40,624 nt of DNA from Cyclobacteriaceae bacterium. Lineage in GTDB: Bacteria > Bacteroidota > Bacteroidia > Cytophagales > Cyclobacteriaceae. Both the position numbers and the translations under genes were made by a program. Below the pieces are notes generated by a model. It was not told where the DNA came from. It did not search any database and saw only the letters and a list, made by a program, of their open reading frames with translations. Every line of letters starts with the position of its first letter. Positions within the stretch are counted from its first letter, which is position 1. Location of the stretch: NCBI GenBank assembly GCA_016787605.1, contig JAEUUE010000121.1, positions 1-40,624 of the forward strand. The letters run 5' to 3'. This document shows positions 24,399-32,248 of this stretch, piece after piece.

Positions 24399-25259
24399 AT
24401 GAGCACACGTTTAAGAATTGCTGTACAGAAATCCGGAAGGCTCCGGGACGGATCCCTTCGTCTCCTGGAAGACGCCGGCATTGCCTTCCGTTCCGGGAAA
24501 GACCAGCTCAAATCACCCTCCTCCAACTTCCCGCTGGAAGTGATTTTCCTGCGCGACGACGACATCCCCCAATACGTGGAGGATGGCGTGGCCGACGTGG
24601 GGATCGTGGGAGAAAATACCGTCCTGGAAAAGAAACGCAAGAACAACCCGATCAAGAAACTGGGCTTTGCACACTGCCGGCTATCCATCGCCGTGCCGCG
24701 CGGAACAAACTATAGCGGTACCGGCTGGCTGGAGGGAAAAAACATCGCCACCTCCTACCCGGCCATCGTCCGCCAGTTCCTCGAACGCAGAAACGTCAAC
24801 GCCGGCATACATGAGATCAGCGGTTCGGTGGAAATTGCCCCCGGCATCGGGCTGGCCGACGCCATCGCCGACATCGTGAGCACCGGGAGCACGCTGCAAA
24901 GCAACGGGCTGCAGGAAGTGGAGCACATCATGGACAGCGAAGCCATCCTGATTGCCGGGCCGCAACCGTCGAATGGCACCAAAGACATCCTCGACCAGTT
25001 GCTGTTCCGGATCGACGCCGTCCATTCGGCACGCAACAACAAGTACATTCTCCTTAATTGCCCCGATGAGGCGATCCCGAGAATCACCAACATTATCCCC
25101 GGGATGAAGAGCCCGACCATCATGCCGCTGGCCCGCCCAGGTTGGTCATCGCTGCACTCCGTCGTCAATGAAAATGACTTCTGGAACCAGATCGGACAGC
25201 TCAAGGCCGCCGGGGCCGAGGGTATCCTGGTGATCCCCATCGAGAAAATGATTGCTTAA
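24399..25259 (+). CDS. hisG: ATP phosphoribosyltransferase, long form
   Basis: HisG condenses ATP with PRPP, the first committed step of histidine synthesis and the usual site of feedback inhibition. The 286-residue protein is the long (hexameric, HisZ-independent) form: catalytic domains in residues 1-205 with GVADVGIVGEN (63-73) and the PRPP loop ADIVSTGSTLQSNGL (157-171), then a C-terminal regulatory domain (about 206-286, with IPGMKSPTIMPLARPGWSSL) that binds histidine. The start MSTRLRIAVQKSGRL at 24399 is the family N-terminus; an upstream in-frame ATG at 24318 lies within the attenuator and is rejected. Confidence 0.97.
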   Translation: MSTRLRIAVQKSGRLRDGSLRLLEDAGIAFRSGKDQLKSPSSNFPLEVIFLRDDDIPQYVEDGVADVGIVGENTVLEKKRKNNPIKKLGFAHCRLSIAVPRGTNYSGTGWLEGKNIATSYPAIVRQFLERRNVNAGIHEISGSVEIAPGIGLADAIADIVSTGSTLQSNGLQEVEHIMDSEAILIAGPQPSNGTKDILDQLLFRIDAVHSARNNKYILLNCPDEAIPRITNIIPGMKSPTIMPLARPGWSSLHSVVNENDFWNQIGQLKAAGAEGILVIPIEKMIA

Positions 25260-25269
25260 GCAAACCGTT

Positions 25270-26547
25270 ATGCGCGTTGTCACTAATCCTTCCCCCACAC
25301 AATGGACCGAACTGACCCGGCGACCTACCGACGACTCCGGGGCGATCACGGCCTCCGTACGGGAGATACTTAACCAGGTCCAGCGCCTCGGCGATGCGGC
25401 GGTGCGGGAGTACAGCCGACGGTTTGATCGTTGGCAAGGTGAAGACTTCCTGGTCTCCGAGCCGGAACTCCGGGAAGCGGAATCACAACTTCCACCTTCC
25501 CTCACCCAGGCGATGCTGCTTGCCGCCGACAACATCCGCCGATTTCACCAGGCCCGTATTTCCGGGGAGGTCACCGTGGAAACCATGCCGGGAGTAACCT
25601 GCTGGACCAAGCGCATTCCGCTGCAGCGCGTCGGCATTTATGTTCCTGGCGGAAGTGCGCCACTGTTCAGCACTGTACTAATGCTCGGTCTTCCCGCCGC
25701 ACTCGCCGGATGCCGCGAAGTGGTGCTGTGCTCTCCTCCTTCAGCCGATGGCACCATTGACCCGGCCATCCTTTTTGCCGCCCGGATCTGCGGAATACGG
25801 AAAGTCTTCCGCGTCGGCGGCGCCCAAGCGATCGCCGCCATGGCCTACGGCACTGAAAGCATCCCCGCCGTCGACAAAATCGTAGGACCAGGTAACCAGT
25901 ACGTCACGAAGGCCAAACAACTGGTGAGCAGCGAAGGGGTCGCCATCGACTTCCCAGCGGGTCCCTCGGAGGTGCTCGTGGTCGCCGACGAAACGGCAGA
26001 TCCCGCCTTCGTCGCCGCAGACCTGCTCTCACAGGCCGAACACGGTCCCGACAGCCAGGTCATCCTGGCAGCACTGGACCCGACTCTTGCTGACAAAGTA
26101 CTCGCCGAACTGAACAAACAACTGCCTGCGCTTCCCCGCCAGGAGATTGCCCGGCAGGCGCTGACCCATGGGTGGATCATCTCCTTCCCAAGCGAATCGC
26201 AGGCGATGGCATTCGTGAACGCCTACGCGCCCGAGCATTTGATCATCAATACGCAAAATCCCGTCACCTTGGCGGAGGCGGTTCTTCATGCCGGATCCGT
26301 CTTCCTCGGACCCTATTCACCGGAAGCCGCCGGAGACTATGCGTCAGGCACCAACCATACTCTTCCCACGGGTGGTTATGCCCGGCTGTACGGAGGAATT
26401 TCCTGCGACAGCTTCATGAAAGAGATCACCTTTCAGCAACTAAGCCTCGAGGGCCTTCAGAACCTCGGTCCCGCGGTAGCCGAGATGGCGGCCGCCGAAA
26501 AACTGGAAGGCCACCGGAAGGCCATCACGATCCGACTGCAGTCATGA
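25270..26547 (+). CDS. hisD: Histidinol dehydrogenase
   Basis: HisD carries out the last two oxidations, histidinol to histidinal to histidine, with NAD+ and zinc. With the start at ATG 25270 (MRVVTNPSPTQWTEL) it has 425 residues. Motifs include IPLQRVGIYVPGGSAPLFST, KIVGPGNQYVTKAKQLV, DFPAGPSEVLVVADE, LLSQAEHGPDSQVIL with the zinc/active-site residues, and the general base region NAYAPEHLII. A TTG at 25252 would give six extra residues and an 8-nt overlap with hisG; the ATG, leaving a 10-bp gap, gives the more typical N-terminus. Its TGA overlaps the hisC ATG. Confidence 0.96.
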   Translation: MRVVTNPSPTQWTELTRRPTDDSGAITASVREILNQVQRLGDAAVREYSRRFDRWQGEDFLVSEPELREAESQLPPSLTQAMLLAADNIRRFHQARISGEVTVETMPGVTCWTKRIPLQRVGIYVPGGSAPLFSTVLMLGLPAALAGCREVVLCSPPSADGTIDPAILFAARICGIRKVFRVGGAQAIAAMAYGTESIPAVDKIVGPGNQYVTKAKQLVSSEGVAIDFPAGPSEVLVVADETADPAFVAADLLSQAEHGPDSQVILAALDPTLADKVLAELNKQLPALPRQEIARQALTHGWIISFPSESQAMAFVNAYAPEHLIINTQNPVTLAEAVLHAGSVFLGPYSPEAAGDYASGTNHTLPTGGYARLYGGISCDSFMKEITFQQLSLEGLQNLGPAVAEMAAAEKLEGHRKAITIRLQS

Positions 26548-27584
26548 AAAGCTACGACATCTCCAAACTGGTCAGGCCCAATGTGCTGACCCTTCAACCG
26601 TACCGGTCGGCCCGCGACGAATTTCGCGGAGAAGCTTCGCTATACCTGGATGCGAATGAGAATCCTTTTCGTTCGGCATACAACCGGTACCCCGATGCTC
26701 AACAACAAAACCTCAAGCGGACGGTAAGCCGCCTGAAGAAGACGACTCCCGAGCAAACCCTGCTGACCCACGGCAGCGACGAGGCCATTGATCTTCTCCT
26801 TCGTGCCTTCTGCCGCCCGCAAGTCGACAACGTGATCATTCCACAACCCACCTACGGCATGTATGCCACTTGCGCGGCGATTAACGACGTGCCCGTCCGG
26901 GAGGTAGCGCTGACTGAAGACTTCTCCCTGGATAACTCCGCGATCCTGGAAGCCGTCGACGCACAAACCCGGATCATCTTCCTCTGCAGCCCAAACAATC
27001 CATCGGGCAATCTTCTTGACACGAGGAAAGTCAGCGCCCTGCTTAGGTCCTTCAAGGGCCTGGTAGTCATCGACGAGGCGTATGTCGACTATTCCTCCGC
27101 CCCGAGCTGGACAAGTGAACTGAAGAAGTTTCCCAACCTGGTCGTCCTTCAGACTTTTTCCAAAGCCTGGGGACTCGCCGGCATCAGGGCGGGCATTTGC
27201 ATGGCAAACCCCGAGTTGATTCGTATCCTGGAAAAGATCAAGCCTCCCTACAACATGAGCACCGCCGCAGAGAGGACCATTCTCCACGCCATCAATCGCC
27301 GGTACACAACCATCAGAAGCCAGACCACCATCCTGGTGCGGGAAAGAAGCCGGCTGAACAAGGCGCTGCAGAAGCTCTCATTCGTGAGGAAAGTTTACTC
27401 CTCCGAGGCAAACTTTCTCCTGATTCGTGTGACCGACGCCGTGACGATTTACCGGGCCTTGCTGGACAAGGGCATCGTCGTCCGCCTTCGGTCAGGAGCC
27501 TTACACTGCGATAATTGCCTGCGCATTACCGTGGGCACTCCGAGACAAAATGATCGCCTGATCTCCATTCTCAAGTCCTTATGA
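26544..27584 (+). CDS. hisC: Histidinol-phosphate aminotransferase
   Basis: HisC is a PLP enzyme that converts imidazole-acetol phosphate to histidinol phosphate with glutamate. The 346-residue protein has LYLDANENPF near the N-terminus, LCSPNNPSGN (147-156), VIDEAYVDY (175-183) and the PLP lysine K207 in TFSKAWGLAGIRAG; the phosphate-binding LRITVGTPRQND is at the C-terminus. The start MKSYDISKLVRPN at 26544 overlaps the hisD stop as ATGA; a much longer frame from 26172 is only the shadow of hisD. The stop overlaps hisB by 4 nt. Confidence 0.96.
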   Translation: MKSYDISKLVRPNVLTLQPYRSARDEFRGEASLYLDANENPFRSAYNRYPDAQQQNLKRTVSRLKKTTPEQTLLTHGSDEAIDLLLRAFCRPQVDNVIIPQPTYGMYATCAAINDVPVREVALTEDFSLDNSAILEAVDAQTRIIFLCSPNNPSGNLLDTRKVSALLRSFKGLVVIDEAYVDYSSAPSWTSELKKFPNLVVLQTFSKAWGLAGIRAGICMANPELIRILEKIKPPYNMSTAAERTILHAINRRYTTIRSQTTILVRERSRLNKALQKLSFVRKVYSSEANFLLIRVTDAVTIYRALLDKGIVVRLRSGALHCDNCLRITVGTPRQNDRLISILKSL

Positions 27585-28699
27585 AAAGAGTATTATTTAT
27601 TGACCGCGACGGAACCCTGATTGTCGAGCCCCCCGATCAACAAATCGACAGCCTGGAAAAACTGGAGTTTATTCCCGGCGCCATCACCGCCATGAGTCGC
27701 ATTGCTCAATCCGGGGTTTACGAACTCGTCATGGTCACCAACCAGGACGGCCTGGGCACCTCTCTTTTCCCGGAAGAAGCCTTCTGGCCGGCGCAGGAGA
27801 AATTGCTGCGGACCCTCCGGGGCGAGGGCGTGGAGTTTGCTGCCATCCATATCGACCGCTCGCTTCCGCAGGAACAGAAACCTACGCGCAAGCCCGGGAT
27901 TGACATGCTCAAAGGCTACCTGGATGGAAATTACGATCTCGCCAACAGCTACGTCATCGGCGACCGGATCACCGATCTTCAGCTCGCCCGCAATCTCGGA
28001 GCCAAAGGAATCCTCCTATCTCCCTCACCAGCGGGAAATCCCATCAACCTTGAGGGTCTCGAAGGCACGTGTGTCCTGGCGACCACCTCATGGGAAGACA
28101 TTCTCCAGCAGGTCCTGGGCCGCACCCGGAAGGCTACCATTCGGCGCACCACCCGGGAGACGGACGTGCAAATAGAACTCACGCTGAACAAACCCGGAAA
28201 CTCACACATCAAAACAGGCCTGGGATTTTTAGATCACCTCCTTGATCAGCTGGCCCGTCATGGCAACATGGAACTCCGCGTGGAAACCAGGGGCGACCTG
28301 CACATCGACGAGCACCACACCCTGGAAGACACGGCGCTGGCGTTGGGTGAAGCGTTCCGCCAGGCTCTCACCGACAAGCAAGGACTCGCCCGGTATGGCT
28401 TCTGCCTCCCTATGGACGATTGCCTGGCCCGTGTGGCCGTCGATTTCGGAGGCAGGCCGTGGCTGGTGTGGAATGCCGAATTCCGACGGGAGAAGATCGG
28501 CGATGTCCCCACGGAACTGTTCTTCCATTTCTTCAAATCCTTTTGCGATGCAGCACTTTGCAACATCAACGTCACCGTCGAAGGCACCAACGAGCATCAC
28601 AAGATTGAATCCGTATTCAAGGCCTTTGCCCGGGCGGTGAGAATGGCCGTCCAGGATGACCGCACCGGAACACTTCCAACCACCAAGGGGACATTATGA
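27581..28699 (+). CDS. hisB: Bifunctional histidinol-phosphatase / imidazoleglycerol-phosphate dehydratase
   Basis: The 372-residue protein fuses two enzymes of the pathway. Residues 1 to about 165 are a HAD phosphatase: LFIDRDGTLIVEPP holds the nucleophile D8 and acid D10, VMVTNQDGLG is motif II and YVIGDRITDLQLA motif IV; this domain removes phosphate from histidinol phosphate. Residues about 185-372 are the Mn-dependent dehydratase, with GLGFLDHLLDQLARHG, DLHIDEHHTLEDTALALGEA and EGTNEHHKIESVFKAFARA carrying the metal-binding histidines. The fusion is usual in Bacteroidota and enterobacteria. Both flanking junctions are 4-nt ATGA overlaps. Confidence 0.97.
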   Translation: MKRVLFIDRDGTLIVEPPDQQIDSLEKLEFIPGAITAMSRIAQSGVYELVMVTNQDGLGTSLFPEEAFWPAQEKLLRTLRGEGVEFAAIHIDRSLPQEQKPTRKPGIDMLKGYLDGNYDLANSYVIGDRITDLQLARNLGAKGILLSPSPAGNPINLEGLEGTCVLATTSWEDILQQVLGRTRKATIRRTTRETDVQIELTLNKPGNSHIKTGLGFLDHLLDQLARHGNMELRVETRGDLHIDEHHTLEDTALALGEAFRQALTDKQGLARYGFCLPMDDCLARVAVDFGGRPWLVWNAEFRREKIGDVPTELFFHFFKSFCDAALCNINVTVEGTNEHHKIESVFKAFARAVRMAVQDDRTGTLPTTKGTL

Positions 28700-29289
28700 A
28701 TACCGTGATCATCAAGTATCCGGGCGGAAACGTCCAGTCCGTCACGTTCGCCCTGCAACGGCTTGGCCTATCGCCTGTTATTTCCGATCAGCACGAAGTT
28801 ATCCAGGCCGCCGACCGGGTAATCTTCCCCGGCGTGGGTGAGGCCGCTACCGCGATGCGTCACCTTCGCGAGCGCCGCCTCGATGAATTGATCCCGCGGC
28901 TCCGCCAGCCCGTCCTCGGCATTTGCCTGGGCATGCAGCTGATGTGCCGTCATTCGGAAGAGCGGGACACGCCGGGGCTATCCATTTTTGATACCGAGGT
29001 GGTGCGGTTTACCGGCAAGTCAATAAAAGTACCGCACATGGGTTGGAACCAACTCTACAACACAAAAGACTGGCTCAAGACCGGCATAGAGGGTATATTT
29101 GCCTACTTTGTGCACAGTTACTTTGTACCCTTGAATTCCAATACTGTGGCCCAGACCACGTATGACCTGCCCTTCAGCGCCGCCCTCCGCAAGCAAAATT
29201 TCTTCGCCGTTCAGTTCCATCCTGAAAAGTCCGGTGAGGCCGGCGGACAGATACTGCAGCGTTTTCTCCAACAAGAATTTCAGCCATGA
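28696..29289 (+). CDS. hisH: Imidazole glycerol phosphate synthase glutaminase subunit
   Basis: HisH hydrolyses glutamine and channels ammonia to HisF. This 197-residue class I glutamine amidotransferase has the nucleophile C77 in PVLGICLGMQLM and the H175/E177 pair in FFAVQFHPEKSGE; FPGVGEAATAM supplies the oxyanion-loop region, and VPHMGWNQL is HisH-specific. Start and stop both overlap the neighbouring his genes by 4 nt. It should form a heterodimer with the HisF encoded one gene downstream. Confidence 0.96.
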   Translation: MNTVIIKYPGGNVQSVTFALQRLGLSPVISDQHEVIQAADRVIFPGVGEAATAMRHLRERRLDELIPRLRQPVLGICLGMQLMCRHSEERDTPGLSIFDTEVVRFTGKSIKVPHMGWNQLYNTKDWLKTGIEGIFAYFVHSYFVPLNSNTVAQTTYDLPFSAALRKQNFFAVQFHPEKSGEAGGQILQRFLQQEFQP

Positions 29290-29999
29290 AGATCATCCCA
29301 GCCATCGATATTATTAAGGGCAAATGCGTGCGCCTCACCCAGGGCGACTACGTGAAGATGAAAGTGTACCGCGAGGACCCCCTCGAAGTAGCCAAGGAAT
29401 TCGAAGACGCCGACCTGGAGTACCTCCACCTGGTGGATCTTGACGGGGCCCGGAAAGGAAGAGTGGTCAATTGGAGAATCATCGAGTCCATCCAGGAACA
29501 TACCGCCCTCAAGGTGGATTTTGGCGGAGGTGTCAAGTCGGAGGCCGAAGTGGAACACCTTCTCGACCTCGGCGTCGACCAGATCAACATCGGGAGCATC
29601 GCCGCCAGGGAACCTGAAATCTTCTCGCGCTGGTTGCGAAAATATGGCCCGGAAAACTTCATCCTGAGCGCCGATGTCAAGGACGAGATGGTCCTCTCCC
29701 ACGGTTGGACCGAACAGACCTCCATCACGATCTACGAACTGGCGGCGCGCTTCGAGCAGGACGGGCTCCAATACCTCACCTGTACCGATATCAACTCCGA
29801 CGGCATGCTGCAAGGACCCAACTTCGGCCTCTATAAAAAACTGAAGAAACGTCTCCCCAACCTGAAACTCATCGCCAGCGGGGGTATCAGCTCGACCGAA
29901 GACCTGGCCGAACTGGCCTACATCAATATGTACGGCGCCATCGTGGGCAAGGCGATTTACGAGAACAAGATCAAGCTGCAGGAACTCAAGAACCTCTGA
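29286..29999 (+). CDS. hisA: ProFAR isomerase
   Basis: HisA isomerises ProFAR to PRFAR in histidine synthesis. The 237-residue (beta/alpha)8-barrel starts [20 protein letters not shown], with catalytic D8, and has the second acid in the [16 protein letters not shown] segment; the phosphate-binding motifs are [10 protein letters not shown] in the first half and [13 protein letters not shown] plus [10 protein letters not shown] in the second. [18 protein letters not shown] is typical of Bacteroidota HisA. It overlaps hisH by 4 nt and is followed 5 bp later by hisF, its evolutionary paralogue. Confidence 0.96.
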   Translation: MKIIPAIDIIKGKCVRLTQGDYVKMKVYREDPLEVAKEFEDADLEYLHLVDLDGARKGRVVNWRIIESIQEHTALKVDFGGGVKSEAEVEHLLDLGVDQINIGSIAAREPEIFSRWLRKYGPENFILSADVKDEMVLSHGWTEQTSITIYELAARFEQDGLQYLTCTDINSDGMLQGPNFGLYKKLKKRLPNLKLIASGGISSTEDLAELAYINMYGAIVGKAIYENKIKLQELKNL

Positions 30000-30004
30000 T
30001 CACC

Positions 30005-30757
30005 TTGCTGACTAAACGCATTATCCCCTGTCTCGATGTCAAAGACGGGCGTACTGTAAAGGGAACCAACTTCACCCAGTTGCGAGACGCCGGCGACCCG
30101 GTCGAATTGGGCCGACTCTATGCCCAGCAAGGTGCCGATGAACTCGTCTACCTCGACATCTCCGCCACGCAGGAAGCTCGTCAGAACTTCACTTCCCTGG
30201 TGAGGGAAGTTGCCAGGCACCTGGATATCCCCTTTACGGTAGGCGGCGGCATTGGCTCCGTCTCCGACGTTGAGTCGCTACTGGAAGCCGGTGCCGACAA
30301 AGTGACCATCAACAGCGCGGCGGTAGCCAACCCGGATCTCATCGACGAACTGGCGAAACAATTCGGTTCGCAACTCGTCGTGGTGGCGGTCGACGCACGA
30401 CTGGTCGGCAACCAATGGACGGTTTTCACCCATGGCGGTACCCGGCAGACCGAACGGAAGCTGTTCAGCTGGGCGAAAGAAGTCCAGGACCGCGGCGCCG
30501 GCGAGATCCTGTTTACCAGCATGGACCACGACGGTACCAAGAGCGGGTATGCCATAGACCCCCTCAACAAACTTTCACAATGGCTTTCAATACCGGTCGT
30601 CGCCTCGGGTGGCGCCGGCAAAAGGGAAGATTTTCTCTCCCTCTTCCGGCTGACCCAGGTCGATGCCGCCCTTGCCGCCGGCGTATTCCATTTCGGAGAG
30701 ATCGCTCTCCCGACGCTCAAGACTTTCCTCGCCAAGAACGGTATTGCCGTTCGTTAA
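30005..30757 (+). CDS. hisF: Imidazole glycerol phosphate synthase cyclase subunit
   Basis: HisF forms imidazole glycerol phosphate and AICAR from PRFAR and the ammonia delivered by HisH. The 250-residue barrel has catalytic D11 in [17 protein letters not shown] and the second aspartate in [18 protein letters not shown]; phosphate-binding motifs include [31 protein letters not shown] and [14 protein letters not shown]. The start codon is TTG at 30005: it gives the near-universal [12 protein letters not shown]-terminus, and there is no ATG nearby. It starts 5 bp after hisA and ends 10 bp before hisIE. Confidence 0.96.
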   Translation: MLTKRIIPCLDVKDGRTVKGTNFTQLRDAGDPVELGRLYAQQGADELVYLDISATQEARQNFTSLVREVARHLDIPFTVGGGIGSVSDVESLLEAGADKVTINSAAVANPDLIDELAKQFGSQLVVVAVDARLVGNQWTVFTHGGTRQTERKLFSWAKEVQDRGAGEILFTSMDHDGTKSGYAIDPLNKLSQWLSIPVVASGGAGKREDFLSLFRLTQVDAALAAGVFHFGEIALPTLKTFLAKNGIAVR

Positions 30758-30767
30758 CCCATTTGAC

Positions 30768-31367
30768 ATGAACCGTACACCTGACTTTACCAAATCCAAC
30801 GGACTACTACCCTGCGTGGTCCAGGACGCCGAAACCGGCAAAGTCCTCATGCTGGCCTTTATGAACCAGGAGGCATTCGAAAAAACCCAGGCCGAGAGGC
30901 GCGCCACCTTCTACAGCCGGAGCCGTCAGCAACTCTGGACCAAAGGCGAAACCTCCGGTCATTACCTCGACGTGATGGACATGATCCTGGATTGCGATCA
31001 GGATACCCTCCTGCTCAAGGTGCGCCCGAACGGACCGGTGTGCCACACGGGCCAGGACACCTGTTTCGATGAACAGAATGAGTACAGCGACCTGAGGTTC
31101 CTCGAGAAAATCATCCAGGAAAGAAAGCGAAATCCCAAAGAAGGATCCTATACGAACCGGCTGCTTTCGGGGGGAATTAATGGAATCGCGCAGAAGGTGG
31201 GCGAAGAGGCGGTGGAGCTGGTGATCGAGGCCAAGGATTCGAACCGGGAACGACTTTTAGATGAGGCGGCTGATTTGATGTACCATTTCCTGGTGTTGCT
31301 CGCAGCAAAGGAAGTGAAGCTTGACGACGTAACTTCCGTGCTCCGAAGCAGACACCGTGATCGGTAA
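30768..31367 (+). CDS. hisIE: Bifunctional phosphoribosyl-AMP cyclohydrolase / phosphoribosyl-ATP pyrophosphatase
   Basis: The 199-residue fusion catalyses steps 2 and 3 of histidine synthesis. Residues 1 to about 110 are the HisI cyclohydrolase: [33 protein letters not shown], the metal-binding [11 protein letters not shown] and the zinc cysteines in [12 protein letters not shown]. Residues about 115-199 are the HisE pyrophosphatase with [16 protein letters not shown] and [17 protein letters not shown]. The start [15 protein letters not shown] at 30768 is chosen; an upstream in-frame ATG at 30663 lies inside hisF. It is the last his gene, and its stop codon falls inside the first heptamer units of the adjacent repeat. 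Confidence 0.96.
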   Translation: MNRTPDFTKSNGLLPCVVQDAETGKVLMLAFMNQEAFEKTQAERRATFYSRSRQQLWTKGETSGHYLDVMDMILDCDQDTLLLKVRPNGPVCHTGQDTCFDEQNEYSDLRFLEKIIQERKRNPKEGSYTNRLLSGGINGIAQKVGEEAVELVIEAKDSNRERLLDEAADLMYHFLVLLAAKEVKLDDVTSVLRSRHRDR

Positions 31368-31375
31368 CCGGCCTG

Positions 31376-31402
31376 CCCCGAGGTAGTCTCACGGAGTCGG
31401 GG
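31376..31402 (+). terminator. Possible hairpin at the end of the his operon
   Basis: CCCCGA (31376-31381) and TCGGGG (31397-31402) form a 6-bp GC-rich stem with a 15-base loop, 8 bp after the hisIE stop. There is no T-tract after it, because the heptamer repeat begins immediately, so its efficiency as a terminator is doubtful. Confidence 0.35.
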
Positions 31403-31478
31403 TGACCGGTAACCTGTAGTCTGTAGTCTGTAATCGGTAATCAGTAATCAGTGACCAGTACCCAGAGCCCAGCACCCA
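31402..31478. repeat. Tandem array of eleven degenerate heptamers
   Basis: Reading in steps of seven from 31402 gives GTGACCG, GTAACCT, GTAGTCT, GTAGTCT, GTAATCG, GTAATCA, GTAATCA, GTGACCA, GTACCCA, GAGCCCA and GCACCCA, ending at 31478. Two more units in the same pattern, GTGATCG and GTAACCG, occur at 31357-31370 across the hisIE stop codon. The array fills the gap between hisIE and the next gene, whose ATG is only 6 bp further on at 31485. Confidence 0.85.
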
Positions 31479-31484
31479 AGAAAT

Positions 31485-32171
31485 ATGGAAGACACGAAAA
31501 CAATTGATGGATTTGACTTCATCCGGTATCGGCCGGAAGTCTTTAGCCCGGAAGAGACCCTGCAACGAAGCCGGGCGTTCTATGAGTCCATCAACCGGCG
31601 GCGGACGGTACGGGATTTTTCCGACCGGCCCGTCGACATCGAAGTCATCAACAACCTGATCCGTGCGGCGTCCTCCGCCCCGTCGGGTGCACACAAGCAG
31701 CCGTGGACGTTCTGCGTGGTCTCCAATCCTGCCCTCAAGAAACAAATTCGCGAGGCAGCCGAGAAAGAAGAATACGAAAGCTACCATGGGCGCATGACGC
31801 CAGAATGGCTGGAGGACCTGAAGCCCCTGCAGACCGACTGGAAGAAACCCTTCCTGGAAATCGCCCCTTACCTGATCGTTGTCTTTAAGAAGGCTTACGA
31901 CATCCTCCCTGATGGGACGAAGAAGAACAATTACTACGTCAACGAGTCGGTGGGACTGGCTTGCGGCTTTCTCCTGGCGGCCATCCATCACGCCGGGTTG
32001 TGCGCGCTGACCCATACACCCAGCCCGATGAATTTCCTGTCGAAGATCTTGCAACGACCGGAAAATGAACGACCATTCCTGCTGATTCCGGTTGGGTACT
32101 GCGCCGACGAGACGTATGTGCCCAAATTGGAGCGGAAAGATCTGGATGAAGTGGCCGTCTTCCTATCCTAA
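31485..32171 (+). CDS. Nitroreductase-fold flavoprotein, iodotyrosine-deiodinase-like
   Basis: A 228-residue FMN protein of the nitroreductase superfamily whose sequence follows the iodotyrosine deiodinase (IYD) branch closely. The FMN segment is INRRRTVRDFSDRPV (residues 36-50), then SSAPSGAHKQPWTFCVV and the C-terminal LLIPVGYCADETYVPKLERK. The active-site lid that defines IYD is present: E96, Y100 and K121 have the same spacing (4 and 21) as the E/Y/K triad that binds the iodotyrosine zwitterion in mammalian IYD. Family knowledge suggests reductive dehalogenation of halotyrosines, or a related reduction; the natural substrate in bacteria is uncertain. No halide or tyrosine genes are adjacent. 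It is convergent with the next gene. Confidence 0.9.
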   Translation: MEDTKTIDGFDFIRYRPEVFSPEETLQRSRAFYESINRRRTVRDFSDRPVDIEVINNLIRAASSAPSGAHKQPWTFCVVSNPALKKQIREAAEKEEYESYHGRMTPEWLEDLKPLQTDWKKPFLEIAPYLIVVFKKAYDILPDGTKKNNYYVNESVGLACGFLLAAIHHAGLCALTHTPSPMNFLSKILQRPENERPFLLIPVGYCADETYVPKLERKDLDEVAVFLS

Positions 32172-32211
32172 TACCACCCCTTCGGGGCTCGGAACGTCTT
32201 AGATGGGAGAA

Positions 32212-32239
32212 GTCATGCTGAGCGAAGTCGAAGCATGAC
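32212..32239. repeat. Palindromic REP-like element between convergent genes
   Basis: GTCATGCT (32212-32219) and AGCATGAC (32232-32239) form an 8-bp stem around a 12-base loop GAGCGAAGTCGA. This GTCATGCTGAGCGAAGTC type of palindrome is one I recognise as recurring between genes in many Bacteroidota genomes. It lies in the 77-bp gap between two convergent stop codons and may serve as a bidirectional terminator. A second small hairpin, CCCC-TTCG-GGGC, lies at 32177-32188. Confidence 0.75.
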
Positions 32240-32248
32240 GGCAGAAGA

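Noticed and set aside
26172-26543. Extended hisC starting inside hisD
   Set aside because: The extra residues are an out-of-frame reading of hisD; the real start at 26544 forms the ATGA overlap and gives the HisC N-terminus.
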